Source of the DNA: Avichristensenella sp031550535
Lineage (GTDB): Bacteria > Bacillota > Clostridia > Christensenellales > Aristaeellaceae
Reading direction: 5' to 3'
Assembly: GCA_031550535.1 (NCBI GenBank)
Contig: JAVBOM010000030.1
Location: 1-64,000, forward strand
Length of the DNA stretch: 64,000 nt
The position numbers and the translations under genes are program-made. Shown here piece by piece: positions 46,801 to 55,311 of this stretch. Every line of letters begins with the position of its first letter. The stretch's first letter is position 1. The notes below the pieces were generated by a model. It was not told where the DNA came from and searched no databases. It worked only from the letters and a program-made list of their open reading frames with translations.

Positions 46801-47714
46801 GCTGGCGCACGCTGATCCCGCTGGGGCTGTCGGGTCTGTTCATGGGCATCGGCTGCGCGAGCAAGTGGATTTGCTTCTACGCGGGCATGGGGCTGGCCAT
46901 CCTGTTCTTCTGGACGATGGGACGGCGGTTCCTGGACTGGCGGGCGGCGGTGCGCGCGCGGGACACGGACGAGGACGCCGCGCGGTGCGCGGACGCGTTC
47001 CCGCGGTATCTGATCGGCACGTTCGCCGCGTGTCTGGCGTTCTTCATCGTCATCCCGTTCGCCATTTACTACCTGAGCTACATTCCGCACTTCGCCTGGG
47101 AGGGCGGGCTGACGCTGGATAAGTTCATCAAGACGCAGCAGGACATCTTCCGCTACCACTCCACGCTGACGGCGACGCACAGCTTCATGTCCGCGTGGTA
47201 CGAATGGCTGCTGATGCTAAAGCCCATGTACTACTACAGCGGCAAGGCGTTCGTGGAGCCGGGCAACGCGTCCACCATCATGGCGATGGGCAACCCTGCC
47301 GTGTGGTGGGTGGGGCTGCTGGCGGTGCTGTACGTGGTATACCGCTGGCTGAAGCCGCATTTGAAGGGCGAGGCCGCCGTGGACCACCGCCCGGCCATGC
47401 TGCTGGTGGGGTATCTGGCGCAGCTTGTGCCGTGGATGTTCGTCACGCGCGCGATTTTCATCTACCATTACTTCGGCAGCCTGCCGTTCGCGATGCTGTG
47501 CATCGTGTACGCGTTTGAGCGGCTGTACGAGAAAAACGGGAAGCTTGCGCAGTATTTGCAGTTCGGGTACATGGGCGTGACCCTGGCGCTGTTTGTCGGG
47601 TTCTACCCGGTCGCGACGGGCGTGGAAGTGCCGGTGGGCTGGATCAACGCGATGAACTGGCTGGGGTTTTTGAAGCTGCCGGGGTGGCGGTTTAGAGGGT
47701 GGATATATTACTGA
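43845..47714 (+). CDS. Large two-domain PMT/GT39-like glycosyltransferase with carbohydrate-binding modules
   Basis: A 1289-residue protein. It starts with a signal peptide, then a CBM4/9-like module (residues 25-180, LLINPGFEDVQDGWPLYWE...) that should lie outside the membrane. The first polytopic glycosyltransferase half follows, with an acidic DND motif (PGYDNDMACFFSW, near residue 275) and about ten helices. A discoidin-like module lies near residues 700-820 (VDFGSVKEFNILYYSG..RYVQIAFDG). The second half is recognisably PMT/GT39 (YFDEIYHGRTGYEHL, THPPLGKVL, RFMGTLMG, TRIATIDSY). It would transfer mannose from polyprenyl phosphate to exported proteins or glycans. The ATG at 43845 follows GGAGG; 43827 is rejected. 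Confidence 0.82.
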   Translation: MRRFTLLLLLCALLAAPALSLAEAGTAENLLINPGFEDVQDGWPLYWEQDKWLYDEGITYMDAREGGRNGGLCAMIENVSTNDARFVQSVPVEPDTIYRLSGWVKAENCDPGFVGASLSVIGSYFLFPDVHDTAGEWVELECYVETREDQTELRIGARLGDYSSDTTGKAWFDDLSLTPAEAVPIDARFIKLVDYSAGDNLPVQDDVSSTEDVMPARGDSSPLIGALLLVALCLGLWVVRAKRVTLSGRWIWALLALAAAVRLYLMAAWPGYDNDMACFFSWARRMVEVGPNAFYADAIFCDYPPGYLYLLWITGALMKLFGVTGLDTAGRMLTKIMPLLADMGMVYLIWRVARKRLGDTPALLLAALYALNPAVLVDGAMWGQVDSVIAIGLFIAVMLAADGNWKAALPVFVVTALMKPQALMVGPIGLIALVMDGITRKDKKFWKDALIGTGISVLVAAILLLPFLYGKAQPLTWIYDRYAASMDSADYQVATLNAANLYYLFGGNWLTLEKLVGPFTIGTWGTILMVVSVFGVMALYAWRGDRERLPYYGALILIALFVLGVKMHERYLFPALALLLYAYIRRPDKRVLMLFAGFSLTFYLNCSLVLRDKYLPSGFGLVGCLLSLANILLLGAAIWVAVDKKTWPLRALPEGPREPVDRLPDLRGTTVKPARMSRADWALMLGLTAVYAVIAYVGLGSNVAPQTGFKSTGAAEVVTVDFGSVKEFNILYYSGINQRDRIATFEFSTDGESWADASPASLKPGDCFQWKYVTQASYNQAGDPVGWQDMPLIFGARYVQIAFDGPALSMMEVVFRDTQGNVLPVLTATRSGAHEGDESDPALLFDEPETVPDHPSYYNSMYFDEIYHGRTGYEHLHQLQTYEWTHPPLGKVLIMLAIKIFGMNPFAWRFMGTLMGVLMVPMMYLMGKLLFKRTRFAFLAAFVMAFDMMHLTQTRIATIDSYAVLCIIIMYYFMFRYMRMSFFRDGWRTLIPLGLSGLFMGIGCASKWICFYAGMGLAILFFWTMGRRFLDWRAAVRARDTDEDAARCADAFPRYLIGTFAACLAFFIVIPFAIYYLSYIPHFAWEGGLTLDKFIKTQQDIFRYHSTLTATHSFMSAWYEWLLMLKPMYYYSGKAFVEPGNASTIMAMGNPAVWWVGLLAVLYVVYRWLKPHLKGEAAVDHRPAMLLVGYLAQLVPWMFVTRAIFIYHYFGSLPFAMLCIVYAFERLYEKNGKLAQYLQFGYMGVTLALFVGFYPVATGVEVPVGWINAMNWLGFLKLPGWRFRGWIYY

Positions 47715-47767
47715 CGGGGCGTAGGGGATTGCGATCCCCCCTACGTGACCCCCCGGGGCTGGGTTAC

Positions 47768-47940
47768 GGGGGACGGAGCCTGAAATCCTCTGGGATTTCC
47801 GGGCGGCTCCGAGTAAACGTACAGATTCCGCCACCAGTCCAGCGGGACTGGTTCTGGAATCTGCGGCGCCCCGCCGTACACGCCGCCGGGGCTGATTTCA
47901 CTTGGAGGGGCCTCACGCCCCTCCAAACCTCCCCCTGGGC
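47768..47940 (-). repeat. Family D repeat, copy 2 (inverted)
   Basis: The reverse complement matches 17261-17434 over about 175 bp, with near-identical GGAGCC...GGCTCC and GCGGCGTGTACGGCGGGGCG blocks. The central hairpin differs in sequence but keeps its pairing (CCAGTCC/GGACTGG). Confidence 0.75.
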
Positions 47941-47977
47941 GGGCGCGGGCGCTTCGCGCGCGGTACGCGGCGAGGGT

Positions 47978-48200
47978 GGGGCAGGCGTGTGCGGCATATG
48001 CGCCGATTGTCTGGCGCACGGGTGGTCGCCTTCCCGGGGTTTGCCGCCAGCTTCGCGGCGGGATGCGGCGAGGGTGGGACAGGCGTGCGTGGCATATGCG
48101 CCGATTATCTGGCGCACGGGTGGTCGCCTTCCCGGGGTTTGCCGCCAGCTTCGCGGCGGGGTACGGTGGTGGCGTATACGCCGATTGTCTGGCGCACGAA
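47978..48200 (+). repeat. 98-bp tandem repeat, about 2.3 copies
   Basis: CGCCGATT(G/A)TCTGGCGCAC occurs at 48001, 48099 and 48179. The first two copies are 98 bp apart, and the third has lost 18 bases. Each unit contains a GCCGCCAGCTTCGCGGCGGG hairpin. It lies in the 739-base gap before yifB. Confidence 0.8.
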
Positions 48201-48320
48201 CCGTAGGGGCGGCCAATGGCCGTCCGCTCAGGCATTGGCCATCCGCCCGCCGTTCGCGCGTCAGAAAATCCTCCCACACCCATTTCGGTCACACTGGGTT
48301 CATATAGGGCTGATATCTTT

Positions 48321-48408
48321 GACGGCGGCGCTGGTTTGAAAAATCAGGCGCGGCGTGGATTCGGTGAATCCACGTCATACGGGGGATTTCGCCAGAAACC
48401 CCTGCCTC
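48321..48408 (-). repeat. Family A 87-bp variant upstream of yifB
   Basis: Third copy of the three-hairpin form, with GTGGATTCGGTGAATCCACG as the additional perfect stem. It lies 45 bases before the yifB start. Confidence 0.88.
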
Positions 48409-48453
48409 ACACGAAAACTTCACCCACCCAACCATCGCAAAGGGGGGCTTGCC

Positions 48454-50016
48454 ATGCTGGCGCGCGTGTTATCCTTCGGGCTGCTGGGCATCGACGGATA
48501 CCCGGTTTCCGTGGAGGCGAACGTTTCCGGCGGAATGCCGCTGTTTGAGATTGTGGGCTTGCCGGACGCCGCCGTGCGCGAATCGCGCGAACGGGTCCGG
48601 GCGGCGCTTGCCAACAGCGGCTTTTCTATGCCCTTCACGCGCGTCGTCATCAATTTGGCCCCGGCGGACACGAAAAAGGTCGGGCCGGTGTACGATTTGC
48701 CCATCGCGCTGGCGGTGCTGTGCGCGTCCGGCCAGATTGCCGTGGATTCCGCGAATCCACGCCACGAGGGCGTTTCGCAGCAAATGCCTACCCCCGGGGA
48801 CACGTTATTCCTGGGCGAATTGTCCATGGGCGGCGATCTTTCGCCCATCCGGGGCGCGCTGCCCGCCGCGCTGTCCGCCGTGGGGCAAGGGTATACGAAA
48901 ATCGTGCTGCCTGTGGCGAACGCGCCGGAGCTCATGTGCCTGGAGGGGCTGACGGTATACCCGGCGGCGACGCTGTGGGAGGCGGCGGGGCATTTGTCCG
49001 GCCGCGCGCCGATTCCCCCGCAGGCGCAGACGGCCTACTCCGCGCTCGCCCGAGAGGCCGGGGACGCGAACGACATCGCGCATGTGGTGGGGCAGCACAC
49101 GGCCAAGCGCGCGCTGGAAATCGCGGCGGCGGGCGGGCATTCGCTGCTGATGACCGGCCCGCCCGGCTCCGGCAAGACGATGCTGGCGCGGTGCCTGCCG
49201 TCGCTGCTGCCGGACATGACGCGCGAGGAGGCGCTGGAAACCACGCGCATCCACAGCGCCGCCGGGGCGCTTCCGCCGGGCGCGGGGCTGATGACGCGGC
49301 GGCCCTTCCGCGCGCCGCACCACACGGCGTCGCTGCCCGCGCTGGTCGGCGGCGGCGTGGACGCGCACCCGGGCGAGGTCACGCTGGCGCACAACGGCGT
49401 GCTGTTCCTGGACGAGCTGCCGGAGTTTCCGCGCAATGTGCTGGACGGGCTCCGCCAGCCGCTGGAGGACGGGCGGGTGTCCATCGTGCGCGCGGGCGGC
49501 CGGTCGGACTTCCCGGCGCGGGCGATGCTCGTCGCGTCGATGAACCCGTGCCCGTGTGGCTACCACGGGTCGGGCGTCCGCGCGTGCCGCTGCTCACCCG
49601 AGATGGTGCGGCGGTACAAGGGCCGCGTCTCCGGCCCGATGCTGGACCGCATCGACATCCGTGTGGAGGTCGGCGCGGTGCCCGCCGAGGAGATCGACCG
49701 GGGTGGGGAGCGGGAATCGTCCGCCGCCGTCCGGGCCAGGGTGTCAAGCGCGCGCGCCATGCAGCAGGCGCGGTACGCGGGCAGCGGCGTGTTCGCGAAC
49801 GCGCAGGCCGACGCGCGCCAGCTCCGCCAGACGGACGCGATGGACCCGGACGCCGTGAAGCTGCTGAACGGCGCGGTCGCGCGGTTCGGCCTATCCATGC
49901 GCGGCCGGGACCGCGTGCGCAAGGTGGCGCGGACGATCGCCGATCTCGCGGGGAGCGACCGGGTGCTGACCGAGCACGTGGCCGAGGCGCTGCAGTACCG
50001 GGGCGCGGAGGGGTGA
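48454..50016 (+). CDS. YifB/ComM-family Mg-chelatase-like AAA+ ATPase
   Basis: A 520-residue protein of the YifB/ComM family, which in naturally transformable bacteria acts as a branch-migration helicase during recombination. The N-terminal ribosomal-protein-S5-like domain (GIDGYPVSVEANVSGGMPLFEIVGLPDAAVRESRERV) is followed by the AAA+ core: Walker A GPPGSGKTML, Walker B LFLDELPEF, sensor ASMNPCPCG. A zinc-like Cys cluster CPCGYHG..CRC and a C-terminal Mg_chelatase_C domain (LRQTDAM...LSMRGRDRVRKVARTIADL) complete it. Residues 97-113 come from a family A fragment. It is next to dprA, which fits a DNA-uptake context. The ATG at 48454 follows AAGGGGGG. Confidence 0.92.
   Translation: MLARVLSFGLLGIDGYPVSVEANVSGGMPLFEIVGLPDAAVRESRERVRAALANSGFSMPFTRVVINLAPADTKKVGPVYDLPIALAVLCASGQIAVDSANPRHEGVSQQMPTPGDTLFLGELSMGGDLSPIRGALPAALSAVGQGYTKIVLPVANAPELMCLEGLTVYPAATLWEAAGHLSGRAPIPPQAQTAYSALAREAGDANDIAHVVGQHTAKRALEIAAAGGHSLLMTGPPGSGKTMLARCLPSLLPDMTREEALETTRIHSAAGALPPGAGLMTRRPFRAPHHTASLPALVGGGVDAHPGEVTLAHNGVLFLDELPEFPRNVLDGLRQPLEDGRVSIVRAGGRSDFPARAMLVASMNPCPCGYHGSGVRACRCSPEMVRRYKGRVSGPMLDRIDIRVEVGAVPAEEIDRGGERESSAAVRARVSSARAMQQARYAGSGVFANAQADARQLRQTDAMDPDAVKLLNGAVARFGLSMRGRDRVRKVARTIADLAGSDRVLTEHVAEALQYRGAEG
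48742..48793 (-). repeat. Family A fragment inside yifB
   Basis: It retains the third hairpin of the long variant (GTGGATTCCGCGAATCCAC) and a diverged hairpin 1 ending CCTACC, and is in frame (VDSANPRHEGVSQQMPTP). It lies in the S5-like domain, between two strands of the family fold. Confidence 0.75.
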
Positions 50017-50039
50017 AGCGTGGGAGAAGGGCGCTGGGA

Positions 50040-50310
50040 CGCTGGCACTTGGATTTTGTCGTGCCGCGAGCGGCACGCACCCCGGCATTGTCGCGCTGTG
50101 CGCATTCGCGCCCATCACTCTGTGCCAGGGCGAACCTTCACCTCGCTTCATCCCGCACGGCGGGCGCTCGGTTCTGGTTTTGTATCCAAGCGAACCTGCG
50201 CCGCATTTGTTTCCGCCACTGGCGGAATGCGGCTTCGGTTCCCAGACCCTGCCAAAGGGATTTCATCCCTTTGGAATCCATCATTTCGCCTCACGGCGGG
50301 ATGGCATTAT
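50040..50310 (+). repeat. Family C repeat followed by family F
   Basis: The C part (50040-50235) matches 12890-13130 and, in its second half, 56459-56690 (CCGCATTTGTTTCCGCCACT and GGCGGAATGCGG stem). The F part (50238-50310) matches the reverse complement of 56800-56870 (CCAGACC...CCAAAGGGA..TC.CCCTTTGGAATCC). No gene content. Confidence 0.7.
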
Positions 50311-50341
50311 GGAATTGATGAGAGTTGGCGTTTCCTGCCAT

Positions 50342-50404
50342 GAGGTAGGGATTCCTCGCGGAATCCCCTTATGGCGCCCGATTCTCCGAATCTGCGCCGC
50401 CTTG
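50342..50404 (+). repeat. Family A unit upstream of dprA
   Basis: Complete 63-bp unit, very close to the first copy at 445-507. From 50405 to 50777 I see only G+C-rich sequence with repeated GCGCAGCGCGCGTC words and no gene. Confidence 0.93.
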
Positions 50405-50777
50405 GTAGGAACGCTTGAGCCGCGCTGAGGACAGGCGGGCACAATGCTCCTGTGAAACGCCGGACAGACGCACCGGCCTGCAAACCCACCGGTCGTCGGT
50501 GCGCGCAGCGCGCGTCCGCCCTGCTGATTGGCGCAACCGGCGCGACAAACGAAGCGGACTGCCAATGGCCGCCCCTGCGGATGTAAGGAACGCAGAGGGC
50601 AGATTGCGCGGCAAGCTGTCGGCGCGCGCATCGTGCGTCCGCTCGCGATAAAATCCGCGCAGCGCGCGTCAACAGCATGCGGCATCCGCCGCCGTCCTAG
50701 CGAAAATCCCCCGCAAATCCCCACAAACACGCACGAACACCCGCGACAGCGCGATACAAAAGCGCGGAGGGCGCATA

Positions 50778-51887
50778 ATGGGCTACAGCGAGGATCAAAA
50801 ATACTGGGTATGGCTATCGAGCGTCTACGGGCTGGGCGCGCGGCGCTTTGACGCGCTGCTGGACAAGTGCGGCCCGCCGCAGCAGGTATGGGAGGAATGC
50901 GGGCCGCATCTTGCGTCCATCATAGGGCAGCAGGCGTACGCGTCGTTGTCGGAGGCGAGAAGCGCCAAGTACCTAGACCGGCTCTTCGCCGACCTGGACC
51001 GGTGCGGGGCCATCGCCGTCACGCGCGAGGACGCGGAGTACCCGCCGCGCCTGCGCGAAATCGCGGATTCGCCGCCGACGCTGTTCGTGCGCGGCCGCTC
51101 GGCGCTGGCGGACGACAGGACGCTGGCCGTGGTCGGCGCGCGCAACTGCACGGCGTACGGCACGCGCATGGCCAGACGGCTGTCCCGGGAGCTGTCGCAG
51201 GCGGGCGTGGTGATCGTGTCGGGCATGGCGCGCGGCGTGGACGGCGCGGCGCACCGGGGCGCGGTGGACGCGAAGGCGCGCACCGTGGCGGTGCTGGGCA
51301 GCGGCGTGGACGTCATCTACCCGCCGGAGCACCTGACGCTATTCGAGGAAATCATCGCAAACGGCGGCAGCGTGGTGTCTGAGCTGCGCCCCGGCGCGCC
51401 GCCCAAGCCGCAGCACTTCCCGGCCAGGAACCGCATCATCAGCGGGCTGGCCGAAGGGCTGCTGTTCATCGAGGGGGCGAAGCAGTCCGGCGCGATGACG
51501 ACGGTCGCGTACGCGCTGGAGCAGGACCGGGATGTCCTCGCGCTGCCCGGGCAGGCGGACAGCCCGCTGTCCGAGGCCACGCACGCGCTGATCCGCGACG
51601 GGGCGCGGCTGGTGACCACCAGCGGGCACATCCTGGAGGACATGCGCTGGACGTATCCCGGCGCGCCGAGCCACGCCGAGCGGATGGCATCGCTGCCGAT
51701 GACCCTGACGGAGCAACGCATTTTTAATCAGTTGCAGGGCGGCCCGGCGGACGTGGACGCACTGGTGGAGGCGCTGGGCGTCACGCCGAAGGACCTGAAT
51801 TCCGACTTGACATTCCTGGAGTTTAAGGGAATAATAAGGAAGTTACCCGGCCGCAGGGTCGAAGTGATCGCGAATTTGGAGGAATAA
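50778..51887 (+). CDS. dprA: DNA-processing protein DprA
   Basis: A 369-residue DprA/Smf, which loads RecA on incoming single-stranded DNA in transformation. The SAM-like N-terminus (YWVWLSSVYGLGARRF) leads into the Rossmann-like core: VVGARNCTAYG, IVSGMARGVDGAAHRGA, AVLGSGVDVIYPPEH, FPARNRIISGLAEGLLFIEGAKQSGAM. The C-terminal winged helix follows (LTEQRIFNQLQGGPADVDALVEALG). GGAGGG precedes the ATG. topA starts 3 bases after the stop; dprA-topA-trmFO-hslV is a classic Firmicute order. Confidence 0.95.
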   Translation: MGYSEDQKYWVWLSSVYGLGARRFDALLDKCGPPQQVWEECGPHLASIIGQQAYASLSEARSAKYLDRLFADLDRCGAIAVTREDAEYPPRLREIADSPPTLFVRGRSALADDRTLAVVGARNCTAYGTRMARRLSRELSQAGVVIVSGMARGVDGAAHRGAVDAKARTVAVLGSGVDVIYPPEHLTLFEEIIANGGSVVSELRPGAPPKPQHFPARNRIISGLAEGLLFIEGAKQSGAMTTVAYALEQDRDVLALPGQADSPLSEATHALIRDGARLVTTSGHILEDMRWTYPGAPSHAERMASLPMTLTEQRIFNQLQGGPADVDALVEALGVTPKDLNSDLTFLEFKGIIRKLPGRRVEVIANLEE

Positions 51888-51890
51888 GAA

Positions 51891-54014
51891 TTGGCAGCCA
51901 GGAAATACAAGCTCGTCATCGTTGAATCGCCGGCCAAGGCGCGCACGATCGGAAAGTTTTTGGGCAGCGGCTATAAAGTCGAGGCGTCCAACGGCCACGT
52001 GCGTGATTTGCCCAAGTCGCAGATCGGCGTGGACGTGGACAATAACTTTGAGCCGAAATATATCACCATCCGCGGGCGCGGGGAAGTGCTGGACAAGCTC
52101 AGGCGTGACGCGAAGAATGCCACGCAAGTGTTCCTGGCGACGGACCCTGACCGCGAGGGCGAGGCGATCTCCTGGCATCTGGCGCAGGTGCTGAACATCA
52201 ACCCGGACGACGCGTGCCGCGTGGAGTTCCACGAGATCACGGGCAAGGCGGTCAAGGACGCCATCCAGAACCCCCGCTCGATCGATATGAAGCGCGTCAG
52301 CGCGCAGCAGGCGCGCCGCGTGCTGGACCGGCTGGTGGGCTACAAGATCAGCCCGCTGCTGTGGGTGAAGGTCAAAAAGGGCCTTTCCGCCGGGCGCGTG
52401 CAGAGCGTCGCGACGAAGCTGATCGTGGACCGCGAGGACGAGATCGACGCCTTCCTGCCGGAGGAATACTGGGACATCGCGGCGCACATGAAGGCCGGCA
52501 CCCGGCAGTTTGACGCGCGGCCCGTGGACGCGGACCTGAAAAAGCTGGACGTGAAGGGCGCGGAGCAGGCGGAAGCCATGGTGGTCAGGCTGCGCGCGGC
52601 GAAGTTCACGGTGGAGCAGGTCAAGCTGTCCGAGCGGCGCAAGAACCCGTCCCCGCCGTTCACCACGCCGAACATGCAGCAGGAGGCGGCGCGGAAGCTC
52701 CGCTTCACCACGGCCAAGACCATGCAGATCGCCCAGCAGCTGTACGAGGGCGTGGACATCGAGGGTGAGGGCACGATCGGTCTGATTACCTACATCCGTA
52801 CGGATTCCGTGCGCATCTCGGACGAGGCCATCACGGCCGTGCGCGAGTACATCCCGCAGCGGTACGGCCAGGCGTACCTGCCGGAGACGCCGAACGTCTA
52901 CAAGGGCAGAAAGCACGCGCAGGACGCGCACGAGGCCATCCGCCCCACCGACGTGCTGCGGCGGCCCGAGGACATCCGCGCGTCGCTGACGCGGGACCAG
53001 TACAACCTGTACCGCCTGGTATACCTGCGGTTCATCGCCAGCCAGATGGCCCCGGCGGTGTACGATACCGAAACGTCGATCCTGTCGGACGGGGACGTGC
53101 GGCTTAGGTTCTACGGCGAGCACAAGAAGTTCGCAGGGTTCACGTCCGTCTATGAAGAGGGATCGGACGAGGAGATTGAGTCCAGCGAGACGACGCTGCC
53201 CGGCCTCGCCGTGGGCGATGTGGCCGAGACCGTGGACATCAGTTCCGACCAGCACTTCACCCAGCCGCCGCCCCGCTACACCGAGGCGTCGCTCGTCAAG
53301 ACGCTGGAGGAGCGCGGCATCGGGCGTCCCAGCACGTACGCGCCGACCATTTCGACCATCATCGCGCGCGGGTACGTGTCGCGCGAGCAGCGCAAGCTCT
53401 ACCCGACGCTGCTCGGCCGCATGGTGACGCAAATGATGCGCGACCACTTCGCGGACATCGTGGACGTGACGTTCACGGCGGGGCTGGAGGACAAGCTGGA
53501 CCGGATCGAAGAGGACGCGCTGCCCTGGAAGCAGGTCATCGGCGATTTCTACGGCCCATTCAAGGAGACGCTGGACAAGGCCGAGCAGACAATTGAGAAG
53601 GTCAAGGTCGAGGACGAGGTATCCGACGAGGTGTGCGAGCAGTGCGGCGCGCAGATGGTGTTCAAGATGGGCCGGTATGGCCGGTTCCTCGCGTGCTCGC
53701 GCTTCCCGGATTGCCGGGGTACCAAGGCGATCCAGATCGAGATCGACGCGCCCTGCCCCAAGTGCGGCGCGGCGCTATTGGAAAAGACATCCCGCCGGGG
53801 GCGGAAGTTCTTCGGCTGCAAGCGGTATCCGGAGTGCGACTTCGTGTCCTGGGACCGCCCGGTCAAGGAGAAATGCCCCGCGTGCGGCAGCTACATGACG
53901 CTGAAGGAGAACCGCAAGGGCCGCTGGTACCTGTGCAGCAACGAGAACTGCCGCCAGCGGATTGAGGCGCCGGAAGCGCCGGACGCGGAAGGCATGGAGG
54001 GCGCGGAAGAGTGA
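51891..54014 (+). CDS. topA: DNA topoisomerase I
   Basis: A 707-residue type IA topoisomerase that relaxes negative supercoils. The Toprim domain starts KLVIVESPAKARTIGKFLG and has DPDREGEAISWH. The catalytic tyrosine lies in GLITYIRTDSVRIS near residue 300, and HEAIRPTD is conserved. Three C-terminal C4 zinc ribbons follow (CEQCG..CSRFPDC, CPKCG..CKRYPEC, CPACG..CSNENC). The start is a TTG at 51891, with GGAGG 8 bases upstream and no earlier ATG consistent with the family N-terminus. Coupled to dprA and to trmFO (GTGA overlap). Confidence 0.96.
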   Translation: MAARKYKLVIVESPAKARTIGKFLGSGYKVEASNGHVRDLPKSQIGVDVDNNFEPKYITIRGRGEVLDKLRRDAKNATQVFLATDPDREGEAISWHLAQVLNINPDDACRVEFHEITGKAVKDAIQNPRSIDMKRVSAQQARRVLDRLVGYKISPLLWVKVKKGLSAGRVQSVATKLIVDREDEIDAFLPEEYWDIAAHMKAGTRQFDARPVDADLKKLDVKGAEQAEAMVVRLRAAKFTVEQVKLSERRKNPSPPFTTPNMQQEAARKLRFTTAKTMQIAQQLYEGVDIEGEGTIGLITYIRTDSVRISDEAITAVREYIPQRYGQAYLPETPNVYKGRKHAQDAHEAIRPTDVLRRPEDIRASLTRDQYNLYRLVYLRFIASQMAPAVYDTETSILSDGDVRLRFYGEHKKFAGFTSVYEEGSDEEIESSETTLPGLAVGDVAETVDISSDQHFTQPPPRYTEASLVKTLEERGIGRPSTYAPTISTIIARGYVSREQRKLYPTLLGRMVTQMMRDHFADIVDVTFTAGLEDKLDRIEEDALPWKQVIGDFYGPFKETLDKAEQTIEKVKVEDEVSDEVCEQCGAQMVFKMGRYGRFLACSRFPDCRGTKAIQIEIDAPCPKCGAALLEKTSRRGRKFFGCKRYPECDFVSWDRPVKEKCPACGSYMTLKENRKGRWYLCSNENCRQRIEAPEAPDAEGMEGAEE

Positions 54015-55300
54015 CGCGCGCGACGGTAATCGGCGCGGGCTTGGCCGGGTGTGAGGCCGCGTGGCAGCTAGCGGAGCGCGGCGTGCCGGTGACGCTCGTG
54101 GAGATGAAACCGAAGAAAAAGACGCCCGCGCACACGGCGGACGGGTTTGCGGAGCTGGTGTGTTCCAATTCGCTCCGGAGCGACCGGTTGACGAACGCGG
54201 CGGGCTTACTAAAAGAAGAAATGCGGCGGCTGGATTCGCTGGTGATGCGCGCGGCGGACGCGGCGCGCGTGCCCGCGGGCGGCGCGCTGGCCGTGGACCG
54301 GGAGACGTTCTCCGGCGCGATCACGCGGGCGCTGATGGAGCATCCGCTGGTGGATGTGGTGTGCGAGGAAGTGCGGGACATTCCCGCGCCGCCCGCCATC
54401 GTGGCCACGGGGCCGCTTACCTCGGAACCGCTGGCCGAGGCCATCCAGAGGCGGTTTCAGACGCTGAACTTTTACGACGCCGCCGCGCCGATCGTGACAT
54501 TGGAATCGATTGACGAAGATAAAGTGTTCCGCGCGTCGCGCTACGGGCGCGGCGAGGATTACCTGAACTGCCCGATGACCGAGGCCGAGTACGAAACGTT
54601 TATCGAGGCACTGCTCGCGGCGGAAACAGCGCCCGTGCACGGCTTTGAGGAGAAAGCGGTGTTTGAGGGCTGCATGCCGGTGGAAAGTCTGGCGCGCCGT
54701 GGACGGCTGTCGCTGGCGTACGGGCCGATGAAGCCGGTGGGGCTTACGGACCCGCGCACCGGGCGGCGGCCGTTTGCCGTGGTGCAGCTCCGGCAGGACG
54801 ACGCGGCCGGGACGCTGTACAACCTAGTCGGCTTCCAGACGCGGCTGACATTCCCGGCGCAGCGGCGCGTGTTCGGGCTGATCCCGGGGCTTGCGGACGC
54901 GGAGTTCGCGCGCTACGGCGTGATGCACCGGAACACGTTTCTCCGGTCGCCCGACATCCTGGACGTGCGGTTCCAGGTGGTGCTGAGCGAGGGGCTGTAC
55001 TTCGCGGGGCAGATCACGGGCGTGGAAGGGTATGTGGAGTCCGCCGCAAGCGGGCTGTGCGCGGGGCTCGCGCTGGCGAACCAGCTCCGCGGCATGCCGC
55101 CGGTGAGTTTTCCGGGCACGACGGCCATCGGCGCGCTCGGACGGCACGTATCCACGCCGAACCGGGATTTCCAGCCGATGAACATCGCGTTCGGGCTGAT
55201 CGATTCGCTGGACGCGCGCGTCCGCGATAAGGTGAAGCGGTACGAGGCCGTGTCCGCACGGGCGCTGGACGAGATCGAACGCATCAAAAGGACGGTTTGA
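54011..55300 (+). CDS. trmFO: Methylenetetrahydrofolate-tRNA-(uracil-5-)-methyltransferase
   Basis: A 429-residue folate/FAD-dependent enzyme making ribothymidine at tRNA position 54. The FAD-binding GAGLAGCEAAWQLA sits at the N-terminus. The family blocks ELVCSNSLRSD, GLLKEEMRRLDSL, CPMTEAEYETF, FEGCMPVE.LARRG, YGPMKPVGL and GQITGVEGYVESAASG are all present. The start is GTG (54011), overlapping the topA stop as GTGA. The short methyltransferase gene follows immediately. Confidence 0.96.
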   Translation: MTRATVIGAGLAGCEAAWQLAERGVPVTLVEMKPKKKTPAHTADGFAELVCSNSLRSDRLTNAAGLLKEEMRRLDSLVMRAADAARVPAGGALAVDRETFSGAITRALMEHPLVDVVCEEVRDIPAPPAIVATGPLTSEPLAEAIQRRFQTLNFYDAAAPIVTLESIDEDKVFRASRYGRGEDYLNCPMTEAEYETFIEALLAAETAPVHGFEEKAVFEGCMPVESLARRGRLSLAYGPMKPVGLTDPRTGRRPFAVVQLRQDDAAGTLYNLVGFQTRLTFPAQRRVFGLIPGLADAEFARYGVMHRNTFLRSPDILDVRFQVVLSEGLYFAGQITGVEGYVESAASGLCAGLALANQLRGMPPVSFPGTTAIGALGRHVSTPNRDFQPMNIAFGLIDSLDARVRDKVKRYEAVSARALDEIERIKRTV

Positions 55301-55311
55301 CGGGTGTGGGA

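Noticed and set aside
50405..50777. Small genes in the gap before dprA
   Set aside because: Open frames there have no ribosome site, arginine-rich translations and no resemblance to known proteins.
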